Source: Thiohalocapsa halophila (lineage in GTDB: Bacteria; Pseudomonadota; Gammaproteobacteria; Chromatiales; Chromatiaceae). From it: a stretch of DNA of 64,000 bases. The DNA is taken from contig NZ_NRRV01000014.1 in assembly GCF_016583825.1 (NCBI RefSeq), forward strand, positions 1 to 64,000, in the 5' to 3' direction. Position 1 is the first letter of the stretch; each line of letters starts with the position of its first letter. Both the position numbers and the translations under genes were made by a program. Below are positions 57,167 to 64,000 of the stretch, in pieces. A model generated the notes under the pieces. The model was given only the letters and a program-made list of their open reading frames with translations. It did not search any database and was not told the DNA's origin.

Positions 57167-57889
57167 AGTATTTGCCGCGGCGACCAGTCCGTTTGGATAG
57201 AGGCGTGCCTTGTTGTATTCGGCACTCGGCGCGAGATCCGGTCCGGGCGGCTGAAGATCTGGTATCGGAAGTATGCCGCCGAACAGAAGCCGCAGGATGG
57301 CCTGAGTCTTCGACGTGCCGGTAGGGGCTGCGTCGTGAGCGCTACGGATTTCGAGGAATGTAGTCCCTCTTTAGGTCAAGACGGCGATTTGAAAATGCTA
57401 AAACAACTCAGGTGTCGCCATGAATGTCGCGGACTTTTCGTTCTCTAAGGATGATGTCCAGATAGTGTTTTCCTTGGAGTATTGCGCTCTCGTTACCGAG
57501 GCTAGCGGCGCGCAGGGAAAAGGGGCCAGGCTCTGAGGTACCCCCACGAATCGCCCCTCTGGAGCCGGTTCTGCGGAGATCAGATCGTATTGTTCGGCGG
57601 TCCATCGGGAATCAGGGACAGACCATCATTAACTCGCCACGCCAATGAATCGCCCAGCACCACCAAGATCCAGCAGAGATACCCTCAAAAGCGGAAATGC
57701 TGCTCATCTTTGGTGATTGGGCCTCCAATCTGTGCTCGCAAACTACGCCCGATGATGGGCTTTTCCGGGCTTCGGGGAGAGCCGAACGGTGCGTCTTTGC
57801 CCGAACACCATCGCTCACCCGGCTATTAGCGAACGCTAACTTTTACCTTTGAGGGGGGCTGGGGTCAGATAGCCAAATAGGACAGTGAC
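57167..57889. other. Intergenic region with transposase-associated words
   Basis: 723 bp without a supportable gene. It contains AAAAGGGGCCAGGCTC (57516) and GGGGTCAGAT (57862), words common near RAYT/IS200-type elements, and the roughly 57600 region reads like decayed repeat DNA. A minus-strand open stretch near 57180-57360 (G-T-S-K-T-Q-A-I-L-R-L-L-F) has no start and no family that I can name. Confidence 0.4.
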
Positions 57890-58717
57890 ATGCAACCTTT
57901 GATCACGAAGCGCCTCGTTCTGGCGGCCGGTCTGATGCTCTGGGGCGCCTGCACCCAGGCCGCCCTGATGCCATACGAGTCGGGCGGCGTGCAACTAGTC
58001 TACGACGACGCGCAGGACCTGACCTGGACGCGCGACGCCAACCTGTTCAAGACCCAGTACGACGCGGACAACACCGTGATCGCGGACATCATCGCCGCGG
58101 TGCCCACCATCACTAGCGGCAACGGCACCCACAACGTCGTCACCGGGGACTTCAACACGATCAACGGTCGCATGACCTGGTACGGCGCTATGGCCTGGGT
58201 TGAGTGGCTCGGCAGCATCGCCTACGCGGGCGCTGACGACTGGCGGCTACCGGCGATCATCGACACTGGCGCGCCCGGCTTCGTTTTCGCCTATGTTGGC
58301 AGCGACGCCGGCTACAACGTCGACACCAGCAGCAGCGAGGTGGCTCACCTGTGGTACGACACCTTGGACAACATCGCCTTCTTCGACACTAGCGGCGGCA
58401 TTCACCAACCGGGCTGGGGTCTGAGCAACGCCGGTCCTTTTGGTATCAGCATGCAGGATTCCGCGTACTGGTCAGGTACGGAGTATCCGCCGAATCGAAA
58501 CGTTGCAATGCTTTTCCACGCCGGCCGAGGCCAGCAGTACGGCCCCGTCAAGGACATCGAGTTTTACGGTTGGGCAGTTCGCCCCGGACAAATCGCCGCC
58601 GCCCCGGTGCCCGGTACGGCGGCGTTGCTGGCACTGGGCTTGATGGGGATTGGAGCGCGCAAGCTGGGGAGTTCCGGGAACGGCGGCTTCGCCGCGTTCC
58701 GGGAACAGTGTTTTTGA
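57890..58717 (+). CDS. DUF1566 (Lcl) domain protein with PEP-CTERM sorting signal
   Basis: 275 aa. Signal peptide at 1-24 (A-A-G-L-M-L-W-G-A-C-T-Q-A-A). The mature part contains D-L-T-W-T-R-D-A-N, W-L-G-S-I-A-Y-A-G-A-D-D-W-R-L-P and S-A-Y-W-S-G-T-E-Y, the DUF1566 pattern of surface or biofilm-matrix proteins. The C-terminus has P-V-P-G-T-A-A-L-L-A-L-G-L-M-G-I-G-A-R-K, the PEP-CTERM tag removed by an exosortase. Unusually, 16 residues (L-G-S-S-G-N-G-G and so on) follow the basic end; this DNA folds as a hairpin with a T-run. No exosortase is in the window. Confidence 0.85.
   Translation: MQPLITKRLVLAAGLMLWGACTQAALMPYESGGVQLVYDDAQDLTWTRDANLFKTQYDADNTVIADIIAAVPTITSGNGTHNVVTGDFNTINGRMTWYGAMAWVEWLGSIAYAGADDWRLPAIIDTGAPGFVFAYVGSDAGYNVDTSSSEVAHLWYDTLDNIAFFDTSGGIHQPGWGLSNAGPFGISMQDSAYWSGTEYPPNRNVAMLFHAGRGQQYGPVKDIEFYGWAVRPGQIAAAPVPGTAALLALGLMGIGARKLGSSGNGGFAAFREQCF
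58671..58712 (+). terminator. Terminator overlapping the end of the PEP-CTERM gene
   Basis: Two copies of GTTCCGGGAAC flank a CGGCG-GCTT-CGCCG stem, followed by TGTTTTTG. The hairpin lies within the last 16 codons, so the tail residues after the PEP-CTERM tag are encoded by the terminator. Confidence 0.6.
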
Positions 58718-59237
58718 TTCCGCGGAACCACCGAACGGGAGGCAAGGGGAGAAAAAGAAAAAAGGGGCCAGGATCAATTGTCGGCGGCTACGTCTCCTTT
58801 GGGTCGTAAGCAGCTCTCGGCCTTCAAGTGCACGATCGTCTGCAACCAAGTGCATACAAGACATTCAGCCCACCGCGGACGGGGGAAGTGCAGTTTTGTC
58901 ACCAGTTCGGCCTGGAGAAAAACCGAGTCCGCTCATCCCGCGAGCGGCTTTGGAACTGCGATGCGATACACTCCGTGACAGGGCAAAAGCAGCGTTTGGC
59001 CTTTCCCAACACAACGAAACTGCGATAGAACGTTGCGCAGCGGGCCGAAAGTACATCTCGCCAAGTTCCATGCACGAGGTCCATCGTCGTTGCTGATGGG
59101 GCTTAGAGCGTGGTGCTTGGCCGAAAGGCTTGGAGCATAGTCCGTGGGTGGCTCAATGCGATACACCAAGGCGCTGCTGGCCCACGCCAGAGCCAGCAGC
59201 TTGATCCATCATTACTGCTTATCGAAGCCGTCGCCCA
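58718..59237. other. Intergenic region, no gene recognised
   Basis: 520 bp. It starts with AAAAAAGGGGCCAGGATC, similar to the word at 57516. Nothing else recognised. Short frames here lack ribosome sites and family character. Confidence 0.4.
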
Positions 59238-60065
59238 TCACGCAGGCTCTTGGGCTTGAGCAGGCTTTGGTGGGAACATCGTTACGGTGTGCTTCGCACT
59301 TGGTGCTTTGCTTGCGCGCGACGAGGCATCCGTCGGATTCACCTCTTCGCCCAGAGCAGGCTGCATGAGCTGCTCACACGGATGTAGCTTCCAGTCCGGT
59401 CTCCACAACAGGTCCAGTATCAACTCGTTGTTGAGATCGGCAGCAAAAGCATGCCCACGGCCGCGGATGGCAATCCAGTCTCCTTCGGGCTTCCATAGCT
59501 CACCCAGCGAAGCAGCGGCGTCCGCGAACCAGAAACAGGCGTGCATTGGTGTCCACCAATCGGGGCCTTCGTCTGGGTGTGGTGCGAACTTCCGATACGC
59601 TTCGCTGCTCATCGTTTCCAGGAGCTTCACCAAAGCGGGATCTGCCCCTCGCTCAGCGGCAGCTTGCGCCACCTGATATCCGTCGTAGGCCAGGATAGCT
59701 TCGGGATCGCCACCCTCCAAGGCTGCCTCGACTCGCTGATCTACCTCCATGACCCATCCGTCGCTGAGCGTGAATTTCCAGGGTGCAGGATGGTGCCCAT
59801 TCAGGGCGAGATCCAATCGCCACGGATCAGCAGGTATCCATTCCCAACTCGGGATGTTCATCAGGTTGTGATCTGAGATGAAACTGCGTATGGCTTTCTC
59901 CATCTCGGCAACCATTACTGGATGCTCCATCAGGGGGCGTAGCTCGGTCCACACTGCTTGCAGATCAACGATAGCGAACTTGGGAAGGTTCGGCTCGTCA
60001 ATTGGCTCCCCGCAACTGTGGCAGAATGCAAAGATATTACGACCATCAATCATTACAGTATTCAT
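59238..60065 (-). CDS. Hypothetical protein of the island
   Basis: 275 aa. Near the N-terminus F-C-H-S-C-G-E could be half of a zinc site. The chain is rich in Trp, Pro and Asp (S-W-E-W-I-P-A-D-P-W, then D-W-W-T-P-M-H-A-C-F-W-F). I recognise no family. It has a good ribosome site (GGAG-TATAAAT-ATG) almost identical to the one before the primase leader at 63412. The upstream 330 bp hold a copy of the paired palindromes seen before the bet operon, so both may answer to the same regulator. Confidence 0.65.
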   Translation of the reverse strand: MNTVMIDGRNIFAFCHSCGEPIDEPNLPKFAIVDLQAVWTELRPLMEHPVMVAEMEKAIRSFISDHNLMNIPSWEWIPADPWRLDLALNGHHPAPWKFTLSDGWVMEVDQRVEAALEGGDPEAILAYDGYQVAQAAAERGADPALVKLLETMSSEAYRKFAPHPDEGPDWWTPMHACFWFADAAASLGELWKPEGDWIAIRGRGHAFAADLNNELILDLLWRPDWKLHPCEQLMQPALGEEVNPTDASSRASKAPSAKHTVTMFPPKPAQAQEPA

Positions 60066-60395
60066 ATTTATACTCCGTAAGGATTACATTAAATAAAATG
60101 CCTAGGCTTTGTTGACCTAAGGCGTCGCTCTAGGCGCTATGGTCAAAGTGCTATGACCGAGGAAACAAAGTCGGGATGCGGCAATCTCCCCATCGTATCC
60201 ATAGCGGGGTGGGTTTGGGTGGGTTTCAGAACCCACTTGCCTACCCGGTTTACCCAAATACGATATTTTGGAAAATACTTAGAAAATTTCTGATATTCGT
60301 AACCTCCCTTAGTAAAGTGGGTTCTAGAATCCACCCTAACCCACCTCCGACGCTTTTTTTCTTGCACCCGTGGTGGGCTTGCTCCCAACCGATCC
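60066..60395. promoter_or_regulatory. Regulatory region with the second paired-palindrome element
   Basis: 330 bp between two minus-strand genes. Palindromes: 60219-60236 (GTGGGTTTCAGAACCCAC) and 60317-60334 (GTGGGTTCTAGAATCCAC, one wobble), 98 bp apart, with an extra half-site before the first, as at 54280-54397. The 50 bp between are AT-rich. Confidence 0.75.
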
Positions 60396-63377
60396 TTAGC
60401 GGTTGGCAGCTTGGGTGAACGGTTGGAGCGGCGCAGCAGTCGCTGGCGACGTCCCCTGCGGGGTATTCCATCGCTGCATGGGCTTCCTAGTCGGCGCATT
60501 GGCATCTTCGTCGAATTGCGATTTGACGACGGTACTCGGATCAACTGCTTCTTCCGAAACCTTCTGGATCACGAAGGTTGTGCTGCCGTTTCGGATCTTC
60601 GACTCGAGTCTGTAGCCCATCGCGCTCCGATCCCTGAGCTTGATCACCTGGTGCCCAATACTCCGCACATTACCCCATCCTTTTACCGGTGGCGCTGCGA
60701 CAAAGAAGTTGTGGTAGGCTTCTTGCCTCCGTTTTTCCGTCCAACAGAGTTCGTCGATCTTGAGAAGATCGGCACTCCGGAACTCTTGCCCTATTCCGAA
60801 CAGATAGACCAAACCGAGCATCCACGCATTTCGCGCGGCGGTATCCGGAGACTGCTCAACGACTTCATCGAATTTGGCGATCGGGTCCGACACGCCTGCG
60901 TTTAGAAGCGGCCAACGCACGGCTCGGTCCCAGGCGTGATATCGCGAATCGACGACTGACCGGATAGGACGTTCGTTGCACTGGAGAACCGCGAGGGCGG
61001 CTCGCATCCAGCGAACCCGGTTCTCAAGGACGTAGCCACCGACGTCGGGGTTGTCGAAAGTGCGCTGGTCGGGTCGCTCCATTTCTGATTGCAGCCTCAC
61101 TTCGAGCATCCGTGTGGCCAAGTCGGCGTCCGTGCTGATGTTGTTCCCTGTCACCACAAAAGTGGTGTTTGTCGGCAGGTCGACTGTCTTTGACATACCG
61201 AGGATGCGCCCATTGTAGCTTTCCGATGTCAACGCCCTGGCAAGAACTGGGCTCTTCAGCGTAAAGGCATCCGGGACGTTGTCGAAGCAGATCATCGGCA
61301 CCGACTGGAGCAGCATTGCAATCAGGGCCTTCTCCTGTTCGCCTCCGTCATCGGACAGGTTCGTCACGGATAAATCGCGTCCCGTGAGCAGCAGATGCAC
61401 CATCCGAACGAGCGTCGTCTTACCTGTGCCTTGGGTCGAGGCGTTGATAAGAAAGGCTGGCGCCATCGCGAGTGTTTTTCGTTGGATCGCGGTGAGCACG
61501 AACGCGAGCGCCGCAGCCTGATCCAACTCCGACGCAAAGGGAAACTCTCCAAGCATCTCCTCGGCAAGGATGGCGACACCGTCCTCGGCTTTCATGTCGG
61601 CAGGACCAGCGAAGCGCGTTCCACCAAACGCGAGATACAGACCGTTCGTCTGTTGCAACCCCTCTTCTATCAAGACTTCCCCGCCGGGCGATATCAGTGG
61701 GTGCGTCACAAGCCCCGTAGAGACAGGCAGCCGCGACTCCGGATTGCTCAGCAGCAAGCCTGGCAGGTCCTTTGGGACTGGGACCAGCTGCTGGCCTTTA
61801 CCAGTTTCTTCACAGAAGGCCACACTCTGCTCAATCCGCAAGCGTAAAGACGCTTGAGTGTATGACTCAAAGACCGGTACCTCCACTGAGTCGTCGGTGC
61901 TGCCATCCCAAGCATGCATGCAGGTAGGCGGCGTGGCCTTGATCAAAGTGTGCACGCCGCTGTAGAGCAAAACCTCCCACTGCCCTGGGTAAGTCATCAA
62001 GGCATCTTCTGTAAGGCGTACCATCTTGTTGAGCTGCGTCGGGTCCCAAGGCACAAGCGCCCGATCGCCAATGGCCTCTGCGACGTCTGTCGCTCGTTGC
62101 ACCGCACGAGACTGGGCGACATAAGCCTCGTAATCTGCCTTCAGCGCACGCTTGCCCCTAAAGCCATCGCGTTCTGACAGGCGATCGAGCACCGCATCAA
62201 TAGTCTGCTCATTCGGATGCGCCGAATACAGGACCGGCTCCCAAAGATCATCCTGGGCAATTGCATCGCAGCACGCGGCCACGATCTCGCCTGACGAGAA
62301 GACACCGACGCGCCGCCAATTGCGTTGCAGGTCGCGCTCCCTGTTGTCCATGCCTTTGCCATGCTTGAACACATGGCATACCACGTGCGCAGCTTCTCGG
62401 TAAGACAACCCGTTCGCCTTCAGCAAAGAGGTCAGCGAGAAATCGAGACCAGAGCGGCTCGTATCCTTGAGCCCTTCTGTCTCCCCCTGCCAACGCCTCC
62501 GCAGATTCGGCGATCTCTCCAAGAGTTCTTCGAGCCTTGCGTTGACTGCGGTGATCTCTTCCTCAGAGAGCGCCCTTGTGTCTTCGTCGAAGTCCTGTTC
62601 AAGAACAGGCTTGCCTAAGGCGCGCGGAGCCGGCTCGGTCTGAACCTGTGGTAGTACTCGGACGAGCGCTTCCGCTTCAATCCCCCCTTCGTGGGCATCA
62701 AGTAAGTGCGCGAAGCCAGGTCGATCCGGGTACCCCTTGTCGCGCTTGCTTTGCTTCGGGTAATTCAGCGTGCCGGGCAGCCGCAACAGCCGGTCGATAT
62801 TGCCAGTTCCGGTGTCTCCACCAAAGCGCGCGATCAGACGCTTGTTGAGATCCTCTGCCGCCACGGCATCAGCCCCCTCGATCCGCCACAAGGCTTGCAG
62901 GCCGTTGCCCGAGTCAATGATCAGACTCGGCGGCAGGTCAAACGCACGCAGTGTAGGAAGCGTCTCATCGATTAGGCGCTTCCGTCCCGTCTCGTATCCG
63001 TCTTCCATGCTTGGGTCGATATCGACGTGGACATACTCGGAACCAGCGATATCAGCCTTGGACGGCTTCTTGGAAACAAGCGTCCCCACCGGGTTTACCG
63101 TGAAGTGCAGGTTCTTGCCGTCCGCGTTCTTTCGCGCTGCCCAATCGGCAGCTAGCTCAAGATCACCGGGCAGATCGAATGTGCGCCCGCTGGTCGATCC
63201 GTCCGGAATGATTGCGACCAAGTTCTGCTTGCCATGCGGGCGAATTTTAGAGAGAGCATCCTTGATGGCCTCGCGATTTGGTGTTAACTCCTCCGCTGTT
63301 GGTTCGAAGTCGCTGGCAACTAGGGAATTATGATCGAAGTTCTGAGTGCTAAGCTGAGTGCCCTGAGGGGCACTCAT
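60396..63377 (-). CDS. AEP-type primase / D5-like helicase
   Basis: 993 aa. The N-terminal half shows archaeo-eukaryotic primase features: Y-V-H-V-D-I-D-P (Asp-x-Asp metal site, about 113-120), I-D-S-G-N-G-L-Q-A-L-W, and R-L-L-R-L-P-G-T-L-N-Y. The C-terminal half has a P-loop A-S-T-Q-G-T-G-K-T (about 632-640) and C-F-D-N-V-P (Walker B-like), fitting the replicative helicases of phages, plasmids and satellites. It would start replication of the excised element. The ATG at 63377 overlaps the stop of a 12-codon leader ORF. Low GC relative to the backbone. Confidence 0.85.
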   Translation of the reverse strand: MSAPQGTQLSTQNFDHNSLVASDFEPTAEELTPNREAIKDALSKIRPHGKQNLVAIIPDGSTSGRTFDLPGDLELAADWAARKNADGKNLHFTVNPVGTLVSKKPSKADIAGSEYVHVDIDPSMEDGYETGRKRLIDETLPTLRAFDLPPSLIIDSGNGLQALWRIEGADAVAAEDLNKRLIARFGGDTGTGNIDRLLRLPGTLNYPKQSKRDKGYPDRPGFAHLLDAHEGGIEAEALVRVLPQVQTEPAPRALGKPVLEQDFDEDTRALSEEEITAVNARLEELLERSPNLRRRWQGETEGLKDTSRSGLDFSLTSLLKANGLSYREAAHVVCHVFKHGKGMDNRERDLQRNWRRVGVFSSGEIVAACCDAIAQDDLWEPVLYSAHPNEQTIDAVLDRLSERDGFRGKRALKADYEAYVAQSRAVQRATDVAEAIGDRALVPWDPTQLNKMVRLTEDALMTYPGQWEVLLYSGVHTLIKATPPTCMHAWDGSTDDSVEVPVFESYTQASLRLRIEQSVAFCEETGKGQQLVPVPKDLPGLLLSNPESRLPVSTGLVTHPLISPGGEVLIEEGLQQTNGLYLAFGGTRFAGPADMKAEDGVAILAEEMLGEFPFASELDQAAALAFVLTAIQRKTLAMAPAFLINASTQGTGKTTLVRMVHLLLTGRDLSVTNLSDDGGEQEKALIAMLLQSVPMICFDNVPDAFTLKSPVLARALTSESYNGRILGMSKTVDLPTNTTFVVTGNNISTDADLATRMLEVRLQSEMERPDQRTFDNPDVGGYVLENRVRWMRAALAVLQCNERPIRSVVDSRYHAWDRAVRWPLLNAGVSDPIAKFDEVVEQSPDTAARNAWMLGLVYLFGIGQEFRSADLLKIDELCWTEKRRQEAYHNFFVAAPPVKGWGNVRSIGHQVIKLRDRSAMGYRLESKIRNGSTTFVIQKVSEEAVDPSTVVKSQFDEDANAPTRKPMQRWNTPQGTSPATAAPLQPFTQAANR

Positions 63378-63412
63378 TGCGCACCTCGTGTGGTATAATT
63401 TACATTAATCAT
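63374..63412 (-). CDS. 12-codon leader ORF before the primase
   Basis: ATG at 63412 behind AGGAG (63424-63420) with a 7-nt spacer; the frame reads M-I-N-V-N-Y-T-T-R-G-A-Q and stops at TGA overlapping the primase ATG (ATGA). The primase itself has a poor ribosome site, so translation coupling is likely. Confidence 0.6.
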   Translation of the reverse strand: MINVNYTTRGAQ

Positions 63413-63424
63413 ATTTATGCTCCT

Positions 63425-63451
63425 GCCGCCATGTTAGGCGGCTTTCTTTTT
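63425..63451 (+). terminator. Terminator-like hairpin, plus-strand direction
   Basis: GCCGCC-ATGTTA-GGCGGC then TTTCTTTTT. It lies across the end of the minus-strand gene at 63434 and would stop plus-strand (antisense) transcripts. In the minus direction it lacks a T-run. Confidence 0.5.
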
Positions 63452-63799
63452 GCTCGGCTTTTGATTTTCGATTACTACTATGCTGTAGGCTCGCCTAACG
63501 TTCTCTACCGCGATCTTGTTTCGAAGATCCGTTCCTTCCTTGAGAGTATCCAATCCTTTAAGCTGAATTTCATACCAAAGTATGGGCTTTGACTTAGTTC
63601 GCAAAGCAACGTGGCGACAGGGGTCTAATTCCCAGAAGTAGCCAACCAAAAGTGGGCACCAGTCGTCTTCTGAATCTGGTCGCTGCCCTGTCCAATCTAA
63701 TTCACGCCTATTCCACTCGTCGACAATGTCATTGTACTGATTCAATACATCCTCAAGCTCCTTTCCTTCGAGCGGCGTCTTGATCACTTTGCGTCTCAT
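63434..63799 (-). CDS. Hypothetical small protein of the island
   Basis: 121 aa from the ATG at 63799, which overlaps the stop of the AlpA-like gene (ATGA); earlier in-frame codons lie in that gene. Trp and charged residues are frequent (D-W-C-P-L-L-V-G-Y-F-W-E-L-D), and the tail is basic (K-P-S-K-K-K-A-A). No family recognised. It sits between the AlpA-like regulator and the primase, a typical place for a small replication or excision accessory gene. Confidence 0.6.
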   Translation of the reverse strand: MRRKVIKTPLEGKELEDVLNQYNDIVDEWNRRELDWTGQRPDSEDDWCPLLVGYFWELDPCRHVALRTKSKPILWYEIQLKGLDTLKEGTDLRNKIAVENVRRAYSIVVIENQKPSKKKAA

Positions 63800-63999
63800 G
63801 CCGTCACCTCCTGCACACTCTCTCGCTGTTGCGCGAGCCATACAGCCTCGTCTTCTGCCAGGATTCTTGTCATGCTGCCGACTTTAATGGCCGGAGGCAT
63901 CTTCCCAAGCTTGGCATTCCGATAGTACGTAGCTCTGTGGATGTTATATCGATGACAGAAATCGGCAACGGTTGACGCGTGTTTCTCATTAGTTGTCAT
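63796..63999 (-). CDS. AlpA-family/excisionase-like DNA-binding protein
   Basis: 67 aa. The helix-turn-helix reads V-A-D-F-C-H-R-Y-N-I-H-R-A-T-Y-Y-R-N-A-K-L-G, followed by a wing-like P-P-A-I-K-V-G-S-M-T-R-I and an A-E-D-E-A-V-W-L tail. This is the MerR-like AlpA/Xis pattern. It would control excision or activate the integrase or primase genes. It starts at the last bases of the window, so its promoter lies outside. Translationally coupled to the next gene. Confidence 0.85.
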   Translation of the reverse strand: MTTNEKHASTVADFCHRYNIHRATYYRNAKLGKMPPAIKVGSMTRILAEDEAVWLAQQRESVQEVTA

Positions 64000-64000
64000 A

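Noticed and set aside
57516..58775. GGGGTCAGA/GGGGCCAGG words as ends of one mobile element carrying the PEP-CTERM gene
   Set aside because: The words are in the same orientation, short and irregularly spaced; no matching ends or transposase.

Overview
The window is GC-rich DNA from a Gram-negative bacterium, most likely a gammaproteobacterium and possibly of the Chromatiales. That placement rests on gene content (recoded prfB, a PHA-system protein, an RND pump, metK, a REP-associated transposase, a PEP-CTERM protein), not on any marker I could align. The organism is inferred.

Layout. 1-12.3 kb is chromosomal backbone: prfB with its programmed frameshift, a RAYT transposase, a PHA-system protein, a large unassigned protein, a Tat-exported class A beta-lactamase-like hydrolase, a two-gene RND efflux operon, a DUF433/DUF5615 toxin-antitoxin pair and a TumA-like regulator beside decayed duplicates. 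12.3-13.1 kb holds broken gene remnants. 13.1-24.3 kb is a defence cluster: SNF2-type helicase, AIPR nuclease-like protein, a TacA/TacT-type toxin-antitoxin pair, REP palindromes, a type III-like methyltransferase (Mod), a zeta-toxin-like ATPase with a small partner, and a type III-like restriction subunit (Res). The last three genes overlap or lie close together. 24.3-39.1 kb is backbone again: hemerythrin, Uma2, metK, a block of 7-bp repeats and a MITE-like element, a P-type ATPase, a zinc peptidase, EcsC, TerC, UspA, a flavin reductase-like protein, pyruvate kinase and a hydrolase.

At 39.18 kb a tRNA-Val(CAC) gene marks the left edge of an integrated element that runs to the end of the window. 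It carries a tyrosine integrase, a second Mod/small-ORF/Res operon, and a minus-strand module of RadC-like, CobT-like VWA, DUF3150, a WGR-like small protein, a CobS-like AAA+ ATPase, a YqaJ-type exonuclease and Bet-type annealase. From general knowledge this recalls the recombination region of SXT/R391-like ICEs, but no conjugation gene is visible here. Next come an unrecognised three-gene operon (54.7-57.2 kb), a PEP-CTERM protein, an unknown gene, and a primase-helicase with a small protein and an AlpA-like regulator.

The most unusual observations are: the three-gene operon (membrane protein, PD-(D/E)XK-like protein, zinc-ribbon protein); a shared C-terminal Phe-Tyr/Phe-Phe ending on three unrelated proteins of the recombination operon; a cluster of nine GTCCAAGG-type sites with a perfect 17-bp inverted repeat and a strong terminator beside it; hairpins that bury the Shine-Dalgarno sequence directly before three island genes; and a paired-palindrome element repeated at 54.3 and 60.2 kb with the same 97-98 bp spacing. 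AT-richer central segments in both Mod genes suggest exchange of target-recognition domains.
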